Shown one piece after another: positions 7,695 to 16,846 of a stretch of 64,000 nt of DNA. This DNA comes from Flavobacterium sp. 20NA77.7 (GTDB lineage: Bacteria; Bacteroidota; Bacteroidia; Flavobacteriales; Flavobacteriaceae). The stretch's first letter is position 1; every line of letters begins with the position of its first letter. The stretch covers positions 1 to 64,000 of the forward strand of contig NZ_CP133721.1 of assembly GCF_031326205.1 (NCBI RefSeq), written 5' to 3'. The notes beneath the pieces were generated by a model. That model did not search any database. It saw only the letters and a list, made by a program, of their open reading frames with translations, and was not told the DNA's origin. The position numbers were made by a program, and so were the translations under genes.

Positions 7695-9383
7695 ATGAAA
7701 GACATTAAGAACATTTCGCGCTCAAGAGCGCAAGAGTCTTCGGCAGCTATCGAAAGACTGTACATTACCATGCGACACTTGTTTAACAGAGGTTTTTATA
7801 AACCAATGGGAATTTCTGGAGAAACATTACGGGAAGCATTATTATCATTAAGACCAGAAATATATGGGTCTATTGCAGAAGAAAAAGTAGAGTTAAACGG
7901 ATTATTGTATGTAATTGAACGCCTACCAATCGGTATTGAACAATGTAGATACATTAGTTTAACTTCAGATGAAGGGTATGCTAATTCTCATTTTACAGCC
8001 ATTGTTCCTCCAAAAAGAAGAAGAAATTGCTACCGTATTGACGATGAGCAAATGAACATTGAAATCACTAGAGGACGTTCAGATATTTATGATATTTTAA
8101 CACATTTGACGTTTATTTTTATCGAATCTCATAAAATTAAAGACAGGGTTTTAATTGATGATGAAGGGTTGGTGTCTAGAGATTGGCAAAAACTAGAACA
8201 ATTTGCTTTATATACTAAAAAATTAACTCAAATAGAAAGAGAAAAAGCCATGTCTCATGCTTCAAATGTTTTAGGAAGAACATTTGCAGAGGTTCAAGAT
8301 ATTTATGATGGTTTTGCTACTAAAGAAGCTCCAGATCGTTTTTTACAGATTGTGTATTGGTTAGGAAAACTTGCTATTGAAGAGATTGTAGATAACAATA
8401 AAAGAACAATTACGTTTAGTCCAATTTTAAGAGAACGATTAGGACATCATATTTATGGTGAAATTTGGGCAAATAACATCAAAGAAACCTTAGATAAAAA
8501 TAATTTACTAGAGCGACCTATTCATATTATTAGTGCTAATATGCACAGTGTGATGAATTCTATATTTGCTCCAGTGGTTTTAGGGGCAAAGTATAAGGGA
8601 AAAGATCCTTATCAAATTTATGAAGACTTGAGCGCTTCAAACAACAAAGATTTAAGAAAAAAAGTAGAAGACGTGGCTTTCCAACAAGGCATGATAGCGT
8701 TACCAGATACATCAGGAACCAACATTGATGTACAAATTTTTGATAGCGCTAAGTTTGATTGGAAAAAAACAGCTTTTTCAAATGCTTCAACAAAAGATAA
8801 ACCCGTGTTAATTGTAATGGATTATGCATTTGGCGAACAAGCTTACGAAACAATCGACGAGTTATTAAAACCATATAAAGCAAAAAAAGAAAAACACCTA
8901 CTTAACGTTGAGTCGGTTTCTATTATGGGTAAAGCAGGAATTTTAGAAGGAGGAAAAGGAGATATTATGATTCCAAATGCACATGTTAATGAAGGCACGG
9001 CAGACAACTATTTTTTTAATAATGAATTAACGGCAGCAATGTTTGAGGGTAATGGTATTCCAGTTTACGCCGGCCCTATGATCACAGTTTTAGGTACGTC
9101 TTTACAAAACAAAGACTTGTTAAAATTCTTTCATGAATCTACGTGGGGTGCTATTGGATTAGAAATGGAAGGGGCTTATTACCAAAAAGCAATTCAATCT
9201 GCATCAATGATTAGAAAAAGCATCAACACAAACGTAAAAGTGCGTTATGCTTATTATGCTTCTGATAACCCATTAGAAACAGGAAGCACATTAGCATCTG
9301 GGGGGCTTGGAACCACAGGAGTTAAACCAACGTATTTAATTACCATAAAAATTTTAGAACAAATTTTCAAAGTAAAAAACTAA
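7695..9383 (+). CDS. DUF6909 family protein with nucleoside-phosphorylase-like C-terminal domain
   Basis: This 562-residue cytoplasmic protein is uncharacterised. The N-terminal ~260 residues are mostly helical, with a conserved-looking start (SRAQESSAAIERLYITMRHL). The C-terminal part resembles the MTAN/AMP-nucleosidase fold: GKAGIL near 414, EGTADNYFF, GTSLQ, the MEG motif at 491-493 (family motif MEGAA) and R-x5-SD near 517-524 followed by NPLETG, which corresponds to the catalytic aspartate region. It may therefore cleave an N-glycosidic bond of a nucleoside or nucleotide. It starts just behind a TACCTTTG promoter and ends 3 bp before wzz. Family membership is fairly sure; the enzymatic idea is my inference. 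Confidence 0.75.
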   Translation: MKDIKNISRSRAQESSAAIERLYITMRHLFNRGFYKPMGISGETLREALLSLRPEIYGSIAEEKVELNGLLYVIERLPIGIEQCRYISLTSDEGYANSHFTAIVPPKRRRNCYRIDDEQMNIEITRGRSDIYDILTHLTFIFIESHKIKDRVLIDDEGLVSRDWQKLEQFALYTKKLTQIEREKAMSHASNVLGRTFAEVQDIYDGFATKEAPDRFLQIVYWLGKLAIEEIVDNNKRTITFSPILRERLGHHIYGEIWANNIKETLDKNNLLERPIHIISANMHSVMNSIFAPVVLGAKYKGKDPYQIYEDLSASNNKDLRKKVEDVAFQQGMIALPDTSGTNIDVQIFDSAKFDWKKTAFSNASTKDKPVLIVMDYAFGEQAYETIDELLKPYKAKKEKHLLNVESVSIMGKAGILEGGKGDIMIPNAHVNEGTADNYFFNNELTAAMFEGNGIPVYAGPMITVLGTSLQNKDLLKFFHESTWGAIGLEMEGAYYQKAIQSASMIRKSINTNVKVRYAYYASDNPLETGSTLASGGLGTTGVKPTYLITIKILEQIFKVKN

Positions 9384-9386
9384 CAA

Positions 9387-10346
9387 ATGACGCAAAAAAC
9401 GCAAGACCAAGAAATTGATTTAGGCCAAATTGGAAAAGGAATTTCAAATTTTTATCAAGGCATTATTGCAACTATATTTGATTTTATTTTCTTCATCAAA
9501 AAGAAAATAATAATTTTTGGGTTGTTAGTTGTTTTTGGGTTTGCCTTGGGGTACTATCTTGATAAAACAAAGGTATATACAACTGAAATTCAAGTTATTC
9601 CTAATTTTGGCACAAACGATTATTTGTATAAAAGAGTAACTCATCTACAAGCCAAACTTAAGGAAAAAGACACGGTTTTTTTTGCTGGTTTAGGAATTAA
9701 AAATGTAAAAAAAATCAGCGATATTGATATCACACCTATTAACGGTATATATAGCTACATCAATAGTTCAGATATAAACAACAAAAATTTTGAACTGCTA
9801 AAATTAATGGCCGAAGACGGTGATATTCAAAAAATTATTAATGATAAGGTAACAAGTAAAAATTATCCTCAACACAACATTACCATAGTAACAACCCGAG
9901 CGTTTTCTAAAAAGGAATTAGTAGAACCAATTTTGAATTATTTACAACAATCGGAATATTATACCAGGTTAAAAGCTATTTATAATCGAAATTTACTTGA
10001 AAAAATAAAAGCAAACGACATATTGATTAATCAAATAGATCAACTACTTGCCTCTTATGCTAAGAATCCCATTTCAGGAGGGGTTATGATTTCTGAAAAC
10101 GGAGGTATTGCGGATGTAATTGCTAAAAAAGACGAATTATTAAACGAAAACAACATTCATCAAATCCAGCTATTAGAATCAACAAAAATCATCAAAGATC
10201 AAGAAGTTACTTTAAATAGTATGGATTCAGAAGGGTTAGCCAATAAAATGAAATTTATTGTTCCTTTAGTTTTATTACTTTTATATGTAGTGGGTTATAG
10301 ATTTCAAAAACAGTATCAAATTCAAAAATTAAGAAAACAAGCATAA
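9387..10346 (+). CDS. Wzz-type polysaccharide chain-length determinant
   Basis: This 319-residue inner-membrane protein has the Wzz topology: a cytoplasmic N-terminus, a transmembrane helix at about 42-62 (IIIFGLLVVFGFALGYYL), a long periplasmic region with coiled-coil potential, and a second helix near 290-307 before a short basic tail. Wzz proteins control the length of Wzy-polymerised O-antigen or capsule. It overlaps rfbB by one base (TAATG) and opens the polysaccharide locus. The proline-rich motif of classical Wzz near the second helix is not obvious, so the assignment rests on topology and position. Confidence 0.8.
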   Translation: MTQKTQDQEIDLGQIGKGISNFYQGIIATIFDFIFFIKKKIIIFGLLVVFGFALGYYLDKTKVYTTEIQVIPNFGTNDYLYKRVTHLQAKLKEKDTVFFAGLGIKNVKKISDIDITPINGIYSYINSSDINNKNFELLKLMAEDGDIQKIINDKVTSKNYPQHNITIVTTRAFSKKELVEPILNYLQQSEYYTRLKAIYNRNLLEKIKANDILINQIDQLLASYAKNPISGGVMISENGGIADVIAKKDELLNENNIHQIQLLESTKIIKDQEVTLNSMDSEGLANKMKFIVPLVLLLLYVVGYRFQKQYQIQKLRKQA

Positions 10347-11359
10347 TGAAACACATTTTAGTAACCGGGGGAGCTGGTTTTATAGGATCAAATTTTGTTC
10401 CTTATTTTGTTGAAAATAATCCTGATTATCATTTAGTAAATCTTGATGCGCTTACTTATGCTGGTAATTTAGATAATGTAAAAGAAGTAGAAACGCATCC
10501 AAGATATACTTTTGTTAAAGGCGATATTTGCGACAGTAATTTTATTAAAGAATTATTTGATACGTACCAATTTCACGACGTTATTCACTTCGCAGCAGAA
10601 AGCCATGTAGATAATTCAATTTCTGGTCCAGAGGCATTTATAAAAACAAACGTGTTGGGCACATTTAATTTATTAGATACAGCTAGAAAATTATGGATGG
10701 CTGCACCAAATCAATACCACGAAGAATTCAAAAACGCGCGTTTTCACCATGTTTCTACGGATGAGGTTTATGGAACATTAGGAGAAACGGGTTTGTTTGA
10801 AGAAACAACGCCTTATGCGCCAAATAGTCCGTATTCGGCGTCAAAAGCAGGGTCGGATTTAATTGTAAGAAGTTATTTCCATACATACGGTATGAATGTA
10901 GTTACTACAAATTGTTCAAATAATTATGGACCTAAACAACATGATGAAAAATTAATTCCAACCATTATACGAAAAGCACTTCAAGGAGAAAATATTCCTA
11001 TTTATGGTGATGGAAAAAATGTGCGCGATTGGTTGTATGTATTAGACCATTGTAAAGGAATCGAGTTGGCCTTCAAAAAAGGTGTAGCTGGCGAAACGTA
11101 TAACATTGGCGGTAGAAATGAACGCAACAACTTATATATTGTAGATACAGTTTGTGCTATTTTAAATGAATTAAAACCAAAAGCCACTGGAAAATATCAA
11201 GATCAAATAACATTTGTAACCGACAGACCGGGCCATGATTTGCGTTATGCCATTGATGCCACAAAAATTGAAACGGAATTAGGTTGGAAAGCCGATGAAA
11301 ATTTCGAATCAGGCATAAAGAAAACAATTGAATGGTATTTAAAAAAGTTTCAGGCTTAA
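10346..11359 (+). CDS. rfbB: dTDP-glucose 4,6-dehydratase
   Basis: This 337-residue extended short-chain dehydrogenase converts dTDP-glucose to dTDP-4-keto-6-deoxyglucose. It shows the NAD-binding TGGAGFIGS at residues 7-15, HFAAESHVDNS, VSTDEVYG with the catalytic Asp and Glu, and the YSASK catalytic tyrosine/lysine motif. The DALTYAGNL and NNYGP motifs are typical of RmlB. Its product is the branch point here: RmlC/RmlD lead to rhamnose, while WecE/WecD lead to an acetamido-dideoxyhexose. Confidence 0.96.
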   Translation: MKHILVTGGAGFIGSNFVPYFVENNPDYHLVNLDALTYAGNLDNVKEVETHPRYTFVKGDICDSNFIKELFDTYQFHDVIHFAAESHVDNSISGPEAFIKTNVLGTFNLLDTARKLWMAAPNQYHEEFKNARFHHVSTDEVYGTLGETGLFEETTPYAPNSPYSASKAGSDLIVRSYFHTYGMNVVTTNCSNNYGPKQHDEKLIPTIIRKALQGENIPIYGDGKNVRDWLYVLDHCKGIELAFKKGVAGETYNIGGRNERNNLYIVDTVCAILNELKPKATGKYQDQITFVTDRPGHDLRYAIDATKIETELGWKADENFESGIKKTIEWYLKKFQA

Positions 11360-11423
11360 AGTTATTTTTGTTTCAAGTTAAATCAACCTGAAACGTTAAA
11401 CTTTAAACAAAACAAACAAATTT

Positions 11424-12281
11424 ATGAAAGGAATTATATTAGCCGGAGGATCAGGCACTCGTTTACACCCATTAACATTAGCAGTAAGTAAGCAATTGAT
11501 GCCTATTTATGACAAACCCATGATTTATTATCCGTTATCTACTTTAATGTGGGCTGGAATTAATGAAATTTTAATCATTTCTACACCACATGATTTACCT
11601 TTGTTTCAACATTTATTAGGTGATGGAAGTAGTTTAGGCTGTCGTTTTGAATATGCCGTACAAGAGCATCCAAATGGTTTAGCGGAAGCATTTATTATTG
11701 GTAAAGATTTTATAGGAAACGACAAAGCCGCTTTAGTATTAGGCGATAATATTTTCTACGGAACAGGGTTAGCAGAATTATTGCAAGCAAACAACGATCC
11801 TGATGGGGGTATTGTATATGCTTATCATGTGCATGACCCAGAAAGATATGGTGTAGTTGAGTTTGATGCGACAGGAAAAGTGCTTTCTATTGAAGAAAAA
11901 CCAACACAACCTAAATCAAATTACGCTGTGCCAGGAATTTATTTTTATGATAATTCCGTAATTGATATAGCCGCAAACATTGCACCAAGTCATCGAGGAG
12001 AATTAGAAATAACAGATGTTAATAAAGCCTATTTAGAACAAGGAAAACTAAAAGTAAGCATTTTAGACAGAGGAACAGCTTGGTTAGATACTGGAACATT
12101 TCAGTCGTTAATGCAAGCGGGGCAGTTTGTTCAAGTTATTGAAGAACGTCAAGGATTAAAAATTGGAGCCATTGAAGAAGCGGCCTATAAAATGGGATTT
12201 ATCAATGCTGACCAATTGAAAAAACTTGCCGAACCTTTACTAAAAAGCGGGTACGGAAAGCATTTGATGAGTTTAATATAA
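11424..12281 (+). CDS. rfbA: Glucose-1-phosphate thymidylyltransferase
   Basis: This 285-residue nucleotidyltransferase joins glucose 1-phosphate and dTTP to make dTDP-glucose, the first step of the pathway. The N-terminus has [16 protein letters not shown] and the sugar-phosphate-binding [26 protein letters not shown] and EEKP follow, as in RmlA. The length is typical. It lies 64 bp after rfbB, and the gap holds a small inverted repeat (see findings). Confidence 0.96.
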   Translation: MKGIILAGGSGTRLHPLTLAVSKQLMPIYDKPMIYYPLSTLMWAGINEILIISTPHDLPLFQHLLGDGSSLGCRFEYAVQEHPNGLAEAFIIGKDFIGNDKAALVLGDNIFYGTGLAELLQANNDPDGGIVYAYHVHDPERYGVVEFDATGKVLSIEEKPTQPKSNYAVPGIYFYDNSVIDIAANIAPSHRGELEITDVNKAYLEQGKLKVSILDRGTAWLDTGTFQSLMQAGQFVQVIEERQGLKIGAIEEAAYKMGFINADQLKKLAEPLLKSGYGKHLMSLI

Positions 12282-12365
12282 AGTATTTAAATTTTAGAAT
12301 TAAATAATTAATAATAATTAAGAAATTTAATTTCATTATTAATATTGATTTTTCAAATTGAGCAA

Positions 12366-12917
12366 ATGAAATTTTTAGAAACCAAACTAAAAGGGTGTTT
12401 TGTCCTTGAACCAAATATTATACAAGACGTAAGAGGTTATTTCATGGAAAGTTTTAATCAAAAAACATTTCAACAAGGAATAGGCCAAGAAGTCGTTTTT
12501 GTACAAGACAATCAATCTTTTTCTTCAAAAGGAGTATTGAGAGGATTGCATTATCAATGTGGGGAACACGCTCAAGCAAAATTAGTTCGTGTTTTACAAG
12601 GCGAAGTTTTAGACGTTGCAGTTGATTTGAGACCAGATTCAGAAACATTTGGGCAGTATGAAGCCGTATTACTTTCCTCAGAAAACCAAAAGCAATTTTT
12701 TATTCCAAGGGGCTTTGCTCACGGATTTTTGGTGTTGAGCGAAACCGCAACTTTTTTTTATAAATGTGATAATTTTTATAATAAAGAGTCAGAAGGAGGT
12801 TTAATGTTTAACGACGAAACGGTAAATATTCACTGGAATTTTCCCACAGATCAATTACTCATATCTGAAAAAGATAAAATTTTACCCAACTTAGCAACAG
12901 CCAAAAAAGTATGGTAG
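12366..12917 (+). CDS. rfbC: dTDP-4-dehydrorhamnose 3,5-epimerase
   Basis: This 183-residue cupin-fold enzyme epimerises dTDP-4-keto-6-deoxyglucose at C3 and C5. Diagnostic motifs are GVLRGLHYQ with the active-site His, KLVRVLQGEVLDVAVDLR, and IPRGFAHGFLVLSE. I chose the ATG at 12366 because MKFLETKLKGCFVLEP aligns with family N-termini; a longer frame from 12345 would add seven unrelated residues. It overlaps rfbD by 7 bp, which suggests translational coupling. Confidence 0.95.
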   Translation: MKFLETKLKGCFVLEPNIIQDVRGYFMESFNQKTFQQGIGQEVVFVQDNQSFSSKGVLRGLHYQCGEHAQAKLVRVLQGEVLDVAVDLRPDSETFGQYEAVLLSSENQKQFFIPRGFAHGFLVLSETATFFYKCDNFYNKESEGGLMFNDETVNIHWNFPTDQLLISEKDKILPNLATAKKVW

Positions 12918-13774
12918 TAATAGTAACAGGAGCAAATGGACAATTAGGACAAGCTATACAATCGATTGCAGATCAATATCCGTCAATCGATTTTGTGTTT
13001 TGTTCGTCATCCGAATTAGACATTACGTCATCAGTTTCTTGTGAGGCCGCTTTTACTAAATATAAACCAGATTTTTGTATAAACACCGCAGCTTATACCG
13101 CAGTTGATAAAGCAGAAACTGATGTAGAAAAAGCAAGATTGGTAAATGTTATTGGGGCAAAAAACTTAGCAGAGAGCTGTAAACAAAACAACACGGTTTT
13201 ACTTCATATTTCTACTGATTTTGTTTTTGATGGTATAGTAGCTACAAGTGGCAGTAAGGGTTATAGAGAAACAGACGCGCCTAATCCGCAAGGCGTATAT
13301 GGTCAAACAAAACTTGAAGGCGAACAAGCCATTCAGGCTATTTTGGAAAAATATTTCATTATTAGAACATCTTGGGTATATTCACAATTTGGCGCTAATT
13401 TTATGAAAACCATGTTGCGTTTAGCCCAAGAAAAAGACAGTATTTCTGTGGTAAATGACCAAATTGGAACACCAACCAATGCTGTTGATTTAGCAGAATG
13501 TTTATTAAAAATTATAAACACCCAAATCCTAACACCTAACACCCAACACCTTTTTGGAATCTATAATTTTAGTAATGAAGGGCAGTGTAGTTGGTATGAG
13601 TTTGCAGTGGAAATATTTAAACAATATCAACTATCGGTAAACGTAAATCCTATACCTTCTTCGGCCTACCCAACACCTGCAAAAAGACCCGCTTATAGTG
13701 TGTTAGACAAATCAAAAATAAAGACTGTTTTTGAAATTACTATTTCAAACTGGCAAAAACATATAAAAAAATAA
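12911..13774 (+). CDS. rfbD: dTDP-4-dehydrorhamnose reductase
   Basis: This 287-residue reductase makes dTDP-L-rhamnose with NAD(P)H. It has VTGANGQLGQAI at the N-terminus, CINTAAYTAVDKAE, HISTDFVFDG, and the catalytic YGQTKLEGE. Near residues 203-214 there is an extra stretch (NTQILTPNTQHL) encoded by an unusually C-rich tract at 13519-13552. It sits before the GIYNFSNEGQCSWYEFA motif and looks like a small insertion compared with the usual spacing. The enzyme otherwise looks complete. Confidence 0.95.
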   Translation: MVVIVTGANGQLGQAIQSIADQYPSIDFVFCSSSELDITSSVSCEAAFTKYKPDFCINTAAYTAVDKAETDVEKARLVNVIGAKNLAESCKQNNTVLLHISTDFVFDGIVATSGSKGYRETDAPNPQGVYGQTKLEGEQAIQAILEKYFIIRTSWVYSQFGANFMKTMLRLAQEKDSISVVNDQIGTPTNAVDLAECLLKIINTQILTPNTQHLFGIYNFSNEGQCSWYEFAVEIFKQYQLSVNVNPIPSSAYPTPAKRPAYSVLDKSKIKTVFEITISNWQKHIKK

Positions 13775-13778
13775 AAAG

Positions 13779-14711
13779 ATGAACCCAACTATATCCATTG
13801 TAAGCCCTGTTTATAGAGCAGATAAAATAGTAGAAAAGTTAGTTTTGGAACTAAAAAACACCCTTACAAAAATGGGCGTTTCTTATGAAATTATTTTAGT
13901 TGACGACAGAAGCAAGGATAATTCTTGGGAGGTTATGAAAAAAATAGCTCAAGAAAACACGGAAGTAAAGTGCATCCGCTTAAGTAGAAATTTTGGTCAA
14001 CACCCTACTATTATGGCGGGATTAAGTCAGGTAAAAGGAGAATGGATAGTGGTAATGGATTGTGATTTACAGGACCAACCAAAAGAAATAACTAAGCTGT
14101 ATGAAAAAGCGCTTGAAGGTTTTGAAGTAGTCCAAGCCAGAAGAACCGTTAGAGAAGATGGCTTTTTTAAAAAAATGTCTTCTAAAGTGTTTTCTAAAAT
14201 ATACGGTTTTTTTACGGATACGGTTTATGATAATGAAATTGCAAATTTTGGTATTTATCATAAAAAAGCCATTCAATCTGTTTTACAGCTGGGTGATAGT
14301 ATTAAATTTTTCCCGCTTTTTATTAATCATGTTGGCTATAATGCTACATCAATAGCTGTGGAACACGCACAAAGAGAGGAAGGAAATTCAACCTATAGTT
14401 TTTCAAAATTAATTAGCTTAGCCTTTAATACTATAATTTCGTTTTCAAACAAACCCTTAAAATTATTTGTCAAATTTGGCATGTTAATTTCTGCACTTTC
14501 TTTTGGCATAGGAGTGTATTATTTATACCAAGCCATGAATAACGAAATTGCCGTATTAGGGTATACATCAATTATAGTTTCTATTTGGTTTTTGTCGGGC
14601 ATTATAATTACAACTATTGGTGTAACAGGAATTTACATTGGAAAAATATTTGATCAAACAAAGAACAGACCTGTATATATTATTGATGAAATTGTATGCT
14701 TAAAAAACTAG
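13779..14711 (+). CDS. GT2 glycosyltransferase, ArnC/GtrB/DPM1-like (polyprenyl-phosphate sugar synthase)
   Basis: This 310-residue inner-membrane protein has an N-terminal GT-A domain (SIVSPVYRADKIVEKLV, LVDDRSKDNSW, the metal-binding MDCDLQDQP near 88-96) and two C-terminal transmembrane helices (about 231-251 and 263-288). This layout is that of ArnC, GtrB and DPM1, which load a nucleotide sugar onto undecaprenyl or dolichyl phosphate. The position between the rml genes, wecD and the GT39 genes suggests it makes the lipid-linked donor for the GT39 proteins. The sugar is inferred only from neighbours. It overlaps wecD by 16 bp. Confidence 0.87.
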   Translation: MNPTISIVSPVYRADKIVEKLVLELKNTLTKMGVSYEIILVDDRSKDNSWEVMKKIAQENTEVKCIRLSRNFGQHPTIMAGLSQVKGEWIVVMDCDLQDQPKEITKLYEKALEGFEVVQARRTVREDGFFKKMSSKVFSKIYGFFTDTVYDNEIANFGIYHKKAIQSVLQLGDSIKFFPLFINHVGYNATSIAVEHAQREEGNSTYSFSKLISLAFNTIISFSNKPLKLFVKFGMLISALSFGIGVYYLYQAMNNEIAVLGYTSIIVSIWFLSGIIITTIGVTGIYIGKIFDQTKNRPVYIIDEIVCLKN

Positions 14712-15373
14712 AATGGGATTCAGCTTTTTTTAATTTGAATGTTGGAGAATTAACCCTAGGTTCTTTTTCAACACATATAGATGTGTCTGGTTTTGATTTG
14801 TTGTATGTGCTTTCAAAAGAGGCAGCAACATGTAATATACCGAGTTTTACAAAAACTTTTTCAGAGGAAAAAATTAAATTTAGCAAGGAATTACAACAGC
14901 TTGAAGCGCCTAGCTCGGCTATTTGTTCTATTTTTGATTGTTCATATACCATCGAAGATCTTTACGAATTAGCCTATGAGAGCGGCAAACAAAGTCGGTT
15001 TCTGTTGGACACAAAATTTACCGAATCAAAATTTAAAGAATTGTATCGTCTATGGATTGATAATTCTTTAAACAAACAATTTGCCGACGATATTTTGGTT
15101 TACAGAGAAAACAATCTTATTTTAGGCCTAGTGACTTTTAAATTAGTGAAAGACACCGCTAGTGTAGGGTTGATTGCAGTAAATCCAGAGGCTCAAGGAA
15201 AAGGAATTGGCGGTAAACTCATACGTGCTTTGGAATATTTTTTAGTTGAAAAAAAAGGCAAATCATTAGTTATCCCCACACAAATGACTAATACTCAAGC
15301 TTGTAATTTTTATACTAAACAAGGCTATAAAATTATAGAACAAACCACAATTACTCATTATTGGAAAGATTAA
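14696..15373 (+). CDS. wecD: WecD-like dTDP-4-amino-4,6-dideoxyhexose N-acetyltransferase
   Basis: This 225-residue protein has an N-terminal WecD-type domain (LEWDSAFFNLNV) and a C-terminal GNAT acetyl-CoA domain (VNPEAQGKGIGGKLI near 160). Several WecD features are visible: QSRFLLDTKF, a WIDNS motif, and TQMTNTQACNFYTKQGY at the end. E. coli WecD acetylates dTDP-4-amino-4,6-dideoxygalactose to dTDP-Fuc4NAc. A WecE-type transaminase lies two genes downstream, which strengthens the call. Translation is probably coupled to the GT2 gene by the 16-bp overlap. Confidence 0.87.
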   Translation: MLKKLEWDSAFFNLNVGELTLGSFSTHIDVSGFDLLYVLSKEAATCNIPSFTKTFSEEKIKFSKELQQLEAPSSAICSIFDCSYTIEDLYELAYESGKQSRFLLDTKFTESKFKELYRLWIDNSLNKQFADDILVYRENNLILGLVTFKLVKDTASVGLIAVNPEAQGKGIGGKLIRALEYFLVEKKGKSLVIPTQMTNTQACNFYTKQGYKIIEQTTITHYWKD

Positions 15374-15377
15374 TTTC

Positions 15378-16841
15378 ATGAACACGTTAGTTACTAAAAT
15401 AGCACAAAACAAATGGCTTATATTAATTATGATACTAGCCGCAGTGCTTCGCGTCTATCATGTAGATTTTCAGTCTATGTGGTTGGACGAATTGTATACG
15501 ATTGCGGTAACCAATCCCGATTTAACATGGAGTCAATTTCATAAAGAAATTGTTACTAGAGAAAGCTTCCCTTTTTTATATTTTATTATTGTAAAAGGGT
15601 TTTATGTTGTATTTGGCTACTCTAGTCTTGTTGCCCGAATGGTTTCTGTACTTGCTGGAATTTTAGGGGTATATGCGGTTTATTTGCTGGGCAAAAAAAT
15701 TCACACTAAACAAGTAGGTTTGTTTGCCTCTTTATTTGTTGCAGTTAGTAATTATCATATTTATATTTCTCAAGATGCAAGGGCGTATTCTCTTTATTTT
15801 TTATTTGTCTGTTTGTCATTTTACACACTGCTTATTTACATCAAAAAACTAACATGGAAACACATTTTATTATACGCTTTAACAACAGGTTTTTTAGTAA
15901 ATTTTAATTTTTTTGCTCCTATAAATGTCGTTTCACAAGGCTTAATTTTGTTGTGTTTATTGTTTCTTTTACCTAAAAATAAAAGGATTGCGTTTATTCA
16001 AAAAGGAGCTGTAGCGGTCTTTATAATTTTCGGAGCGTTTATTGTAAATTACCAAAAATTAAAAGTATTATTAAACTATAAGAAGTTTTGGACACCAGCA
16101 CCACAAGACGATTCGTTGGCTAAAATTTTCAAGAACTTTTTTGGAAATTCAGAAATACTTCTTGCGTTAATTACTCCTTTTATTATATATTATTTTCTTC
16201 TACTTTTTAAGAATAAAGAGCCAAAAAAATGGACGTATGATGAGGTTATAAATAACAAACTATTTTTTGGTTTCTTGGTTTTGTTCACTTGGTTTTTTGT
16301 CTTGTTTTCTTATTTAGTAGTAAAATCATACGGACCTATTTCGTATTTATTAACTCGATATTTTGTGAGTTTGCTACCTGTTATTTTTATTTGTGTAGCC
16401 ATTGCCATTGCATCAATAAAAGGCACTGTAGGAAAAGGAACAGCTGCGTTTGTGCTGGTGTTTTTTATGTTAGCCCATCTTTTTGTTGTTAAAAAACAAT
16501 ATACAACTATTACGCATGCACAATATAGAGAAGCAGCAACTTTTGTTAAAACAAATAATACACAAAACGTACCTACCTATAGTAATCAAGAATATTGGTA
16601 TAAATTTTATTTTAGACCCGACCAAACTAAAATTAAATTAAAAAATTTATCTTTAAACAAAATTCATTTACAGTTAAAAAAGTATCCAAAAAAGATGACT
16701 TCTTTTTGGTACATAGATGCTTATAAACGCTTTGATTCGGTAAACAAACCAACTACCGAATTTTTAAACAAACATTTCACCGTTAAAAAGCAATATAAAG
16801 GCTATCGTGCATGGGCAATGTATTATGAATTAAAAAATTAA
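15378..16841 (+). CDS. GT39/PMT-family membrane glycosyltransferase (first copy)
   Basis: This 487-residue protein has about 10-12 hydrophobic segments and a soluble C-terminal tail of ~100 residues. Near the N-terminus is LRVYHVDFQSMWLDELYT, with the acidic pair (DE) in the first periplasmic loop that marks PMT/ArnT-type enzymes, and SQDARAYSLYF follows near 130. Such enzymes take a sugar from a polyprenyl-phosphate donor and add it to an acceptor on the periplasmic side. The gene at 17971 is a paralogue with the same motifs, and wecE lies between them. The acceptor is unknown. Confidence 0.85.
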   Translation: MNTLVTKIAQNKWLILIMILAAVLRVYHVDFQSMWLDELYTIAVTNPDLTWSQFHKEIVTRESFPFLYFIIVKGFYVVFGYSSLVARMVSVLAGILGVYAVYLLGKKIHTKQVGLFASLFVAVSNYHIYISQDARAYSLYFLFVCLSFYTLLIYIKKLTWKHILLYALTTGFLVNFNFFAPINVVSQGLILLCLLFLLPKNKRIAFIQKGAVAVFIIFGAFIVNYQKLKVLLNYKKFWTPAPQDDSLAKIFKNFFGNSEILLALITPFIIYYFLLLFKNKEPKKWTYDEVINNKLFFGFLVLFTWFFVLFSYLVVKSYGPISYLLTRYFVSLLPVIFICVAIAIASIKGTVGKGTAAFVLVFFMLAHLFVVKKQYTTITHAQYREAATFVKTNNTQNVPTYSNQEYWYKFYFRPDQTKIKLKNLSLNKIHLQLKKYPKKMTSFWYIDAYKRFDSVNKPTTEFLNKHFTVKKQYKGYRAWAMYYELKN

Positions 16842-16846
16842 ATCAA

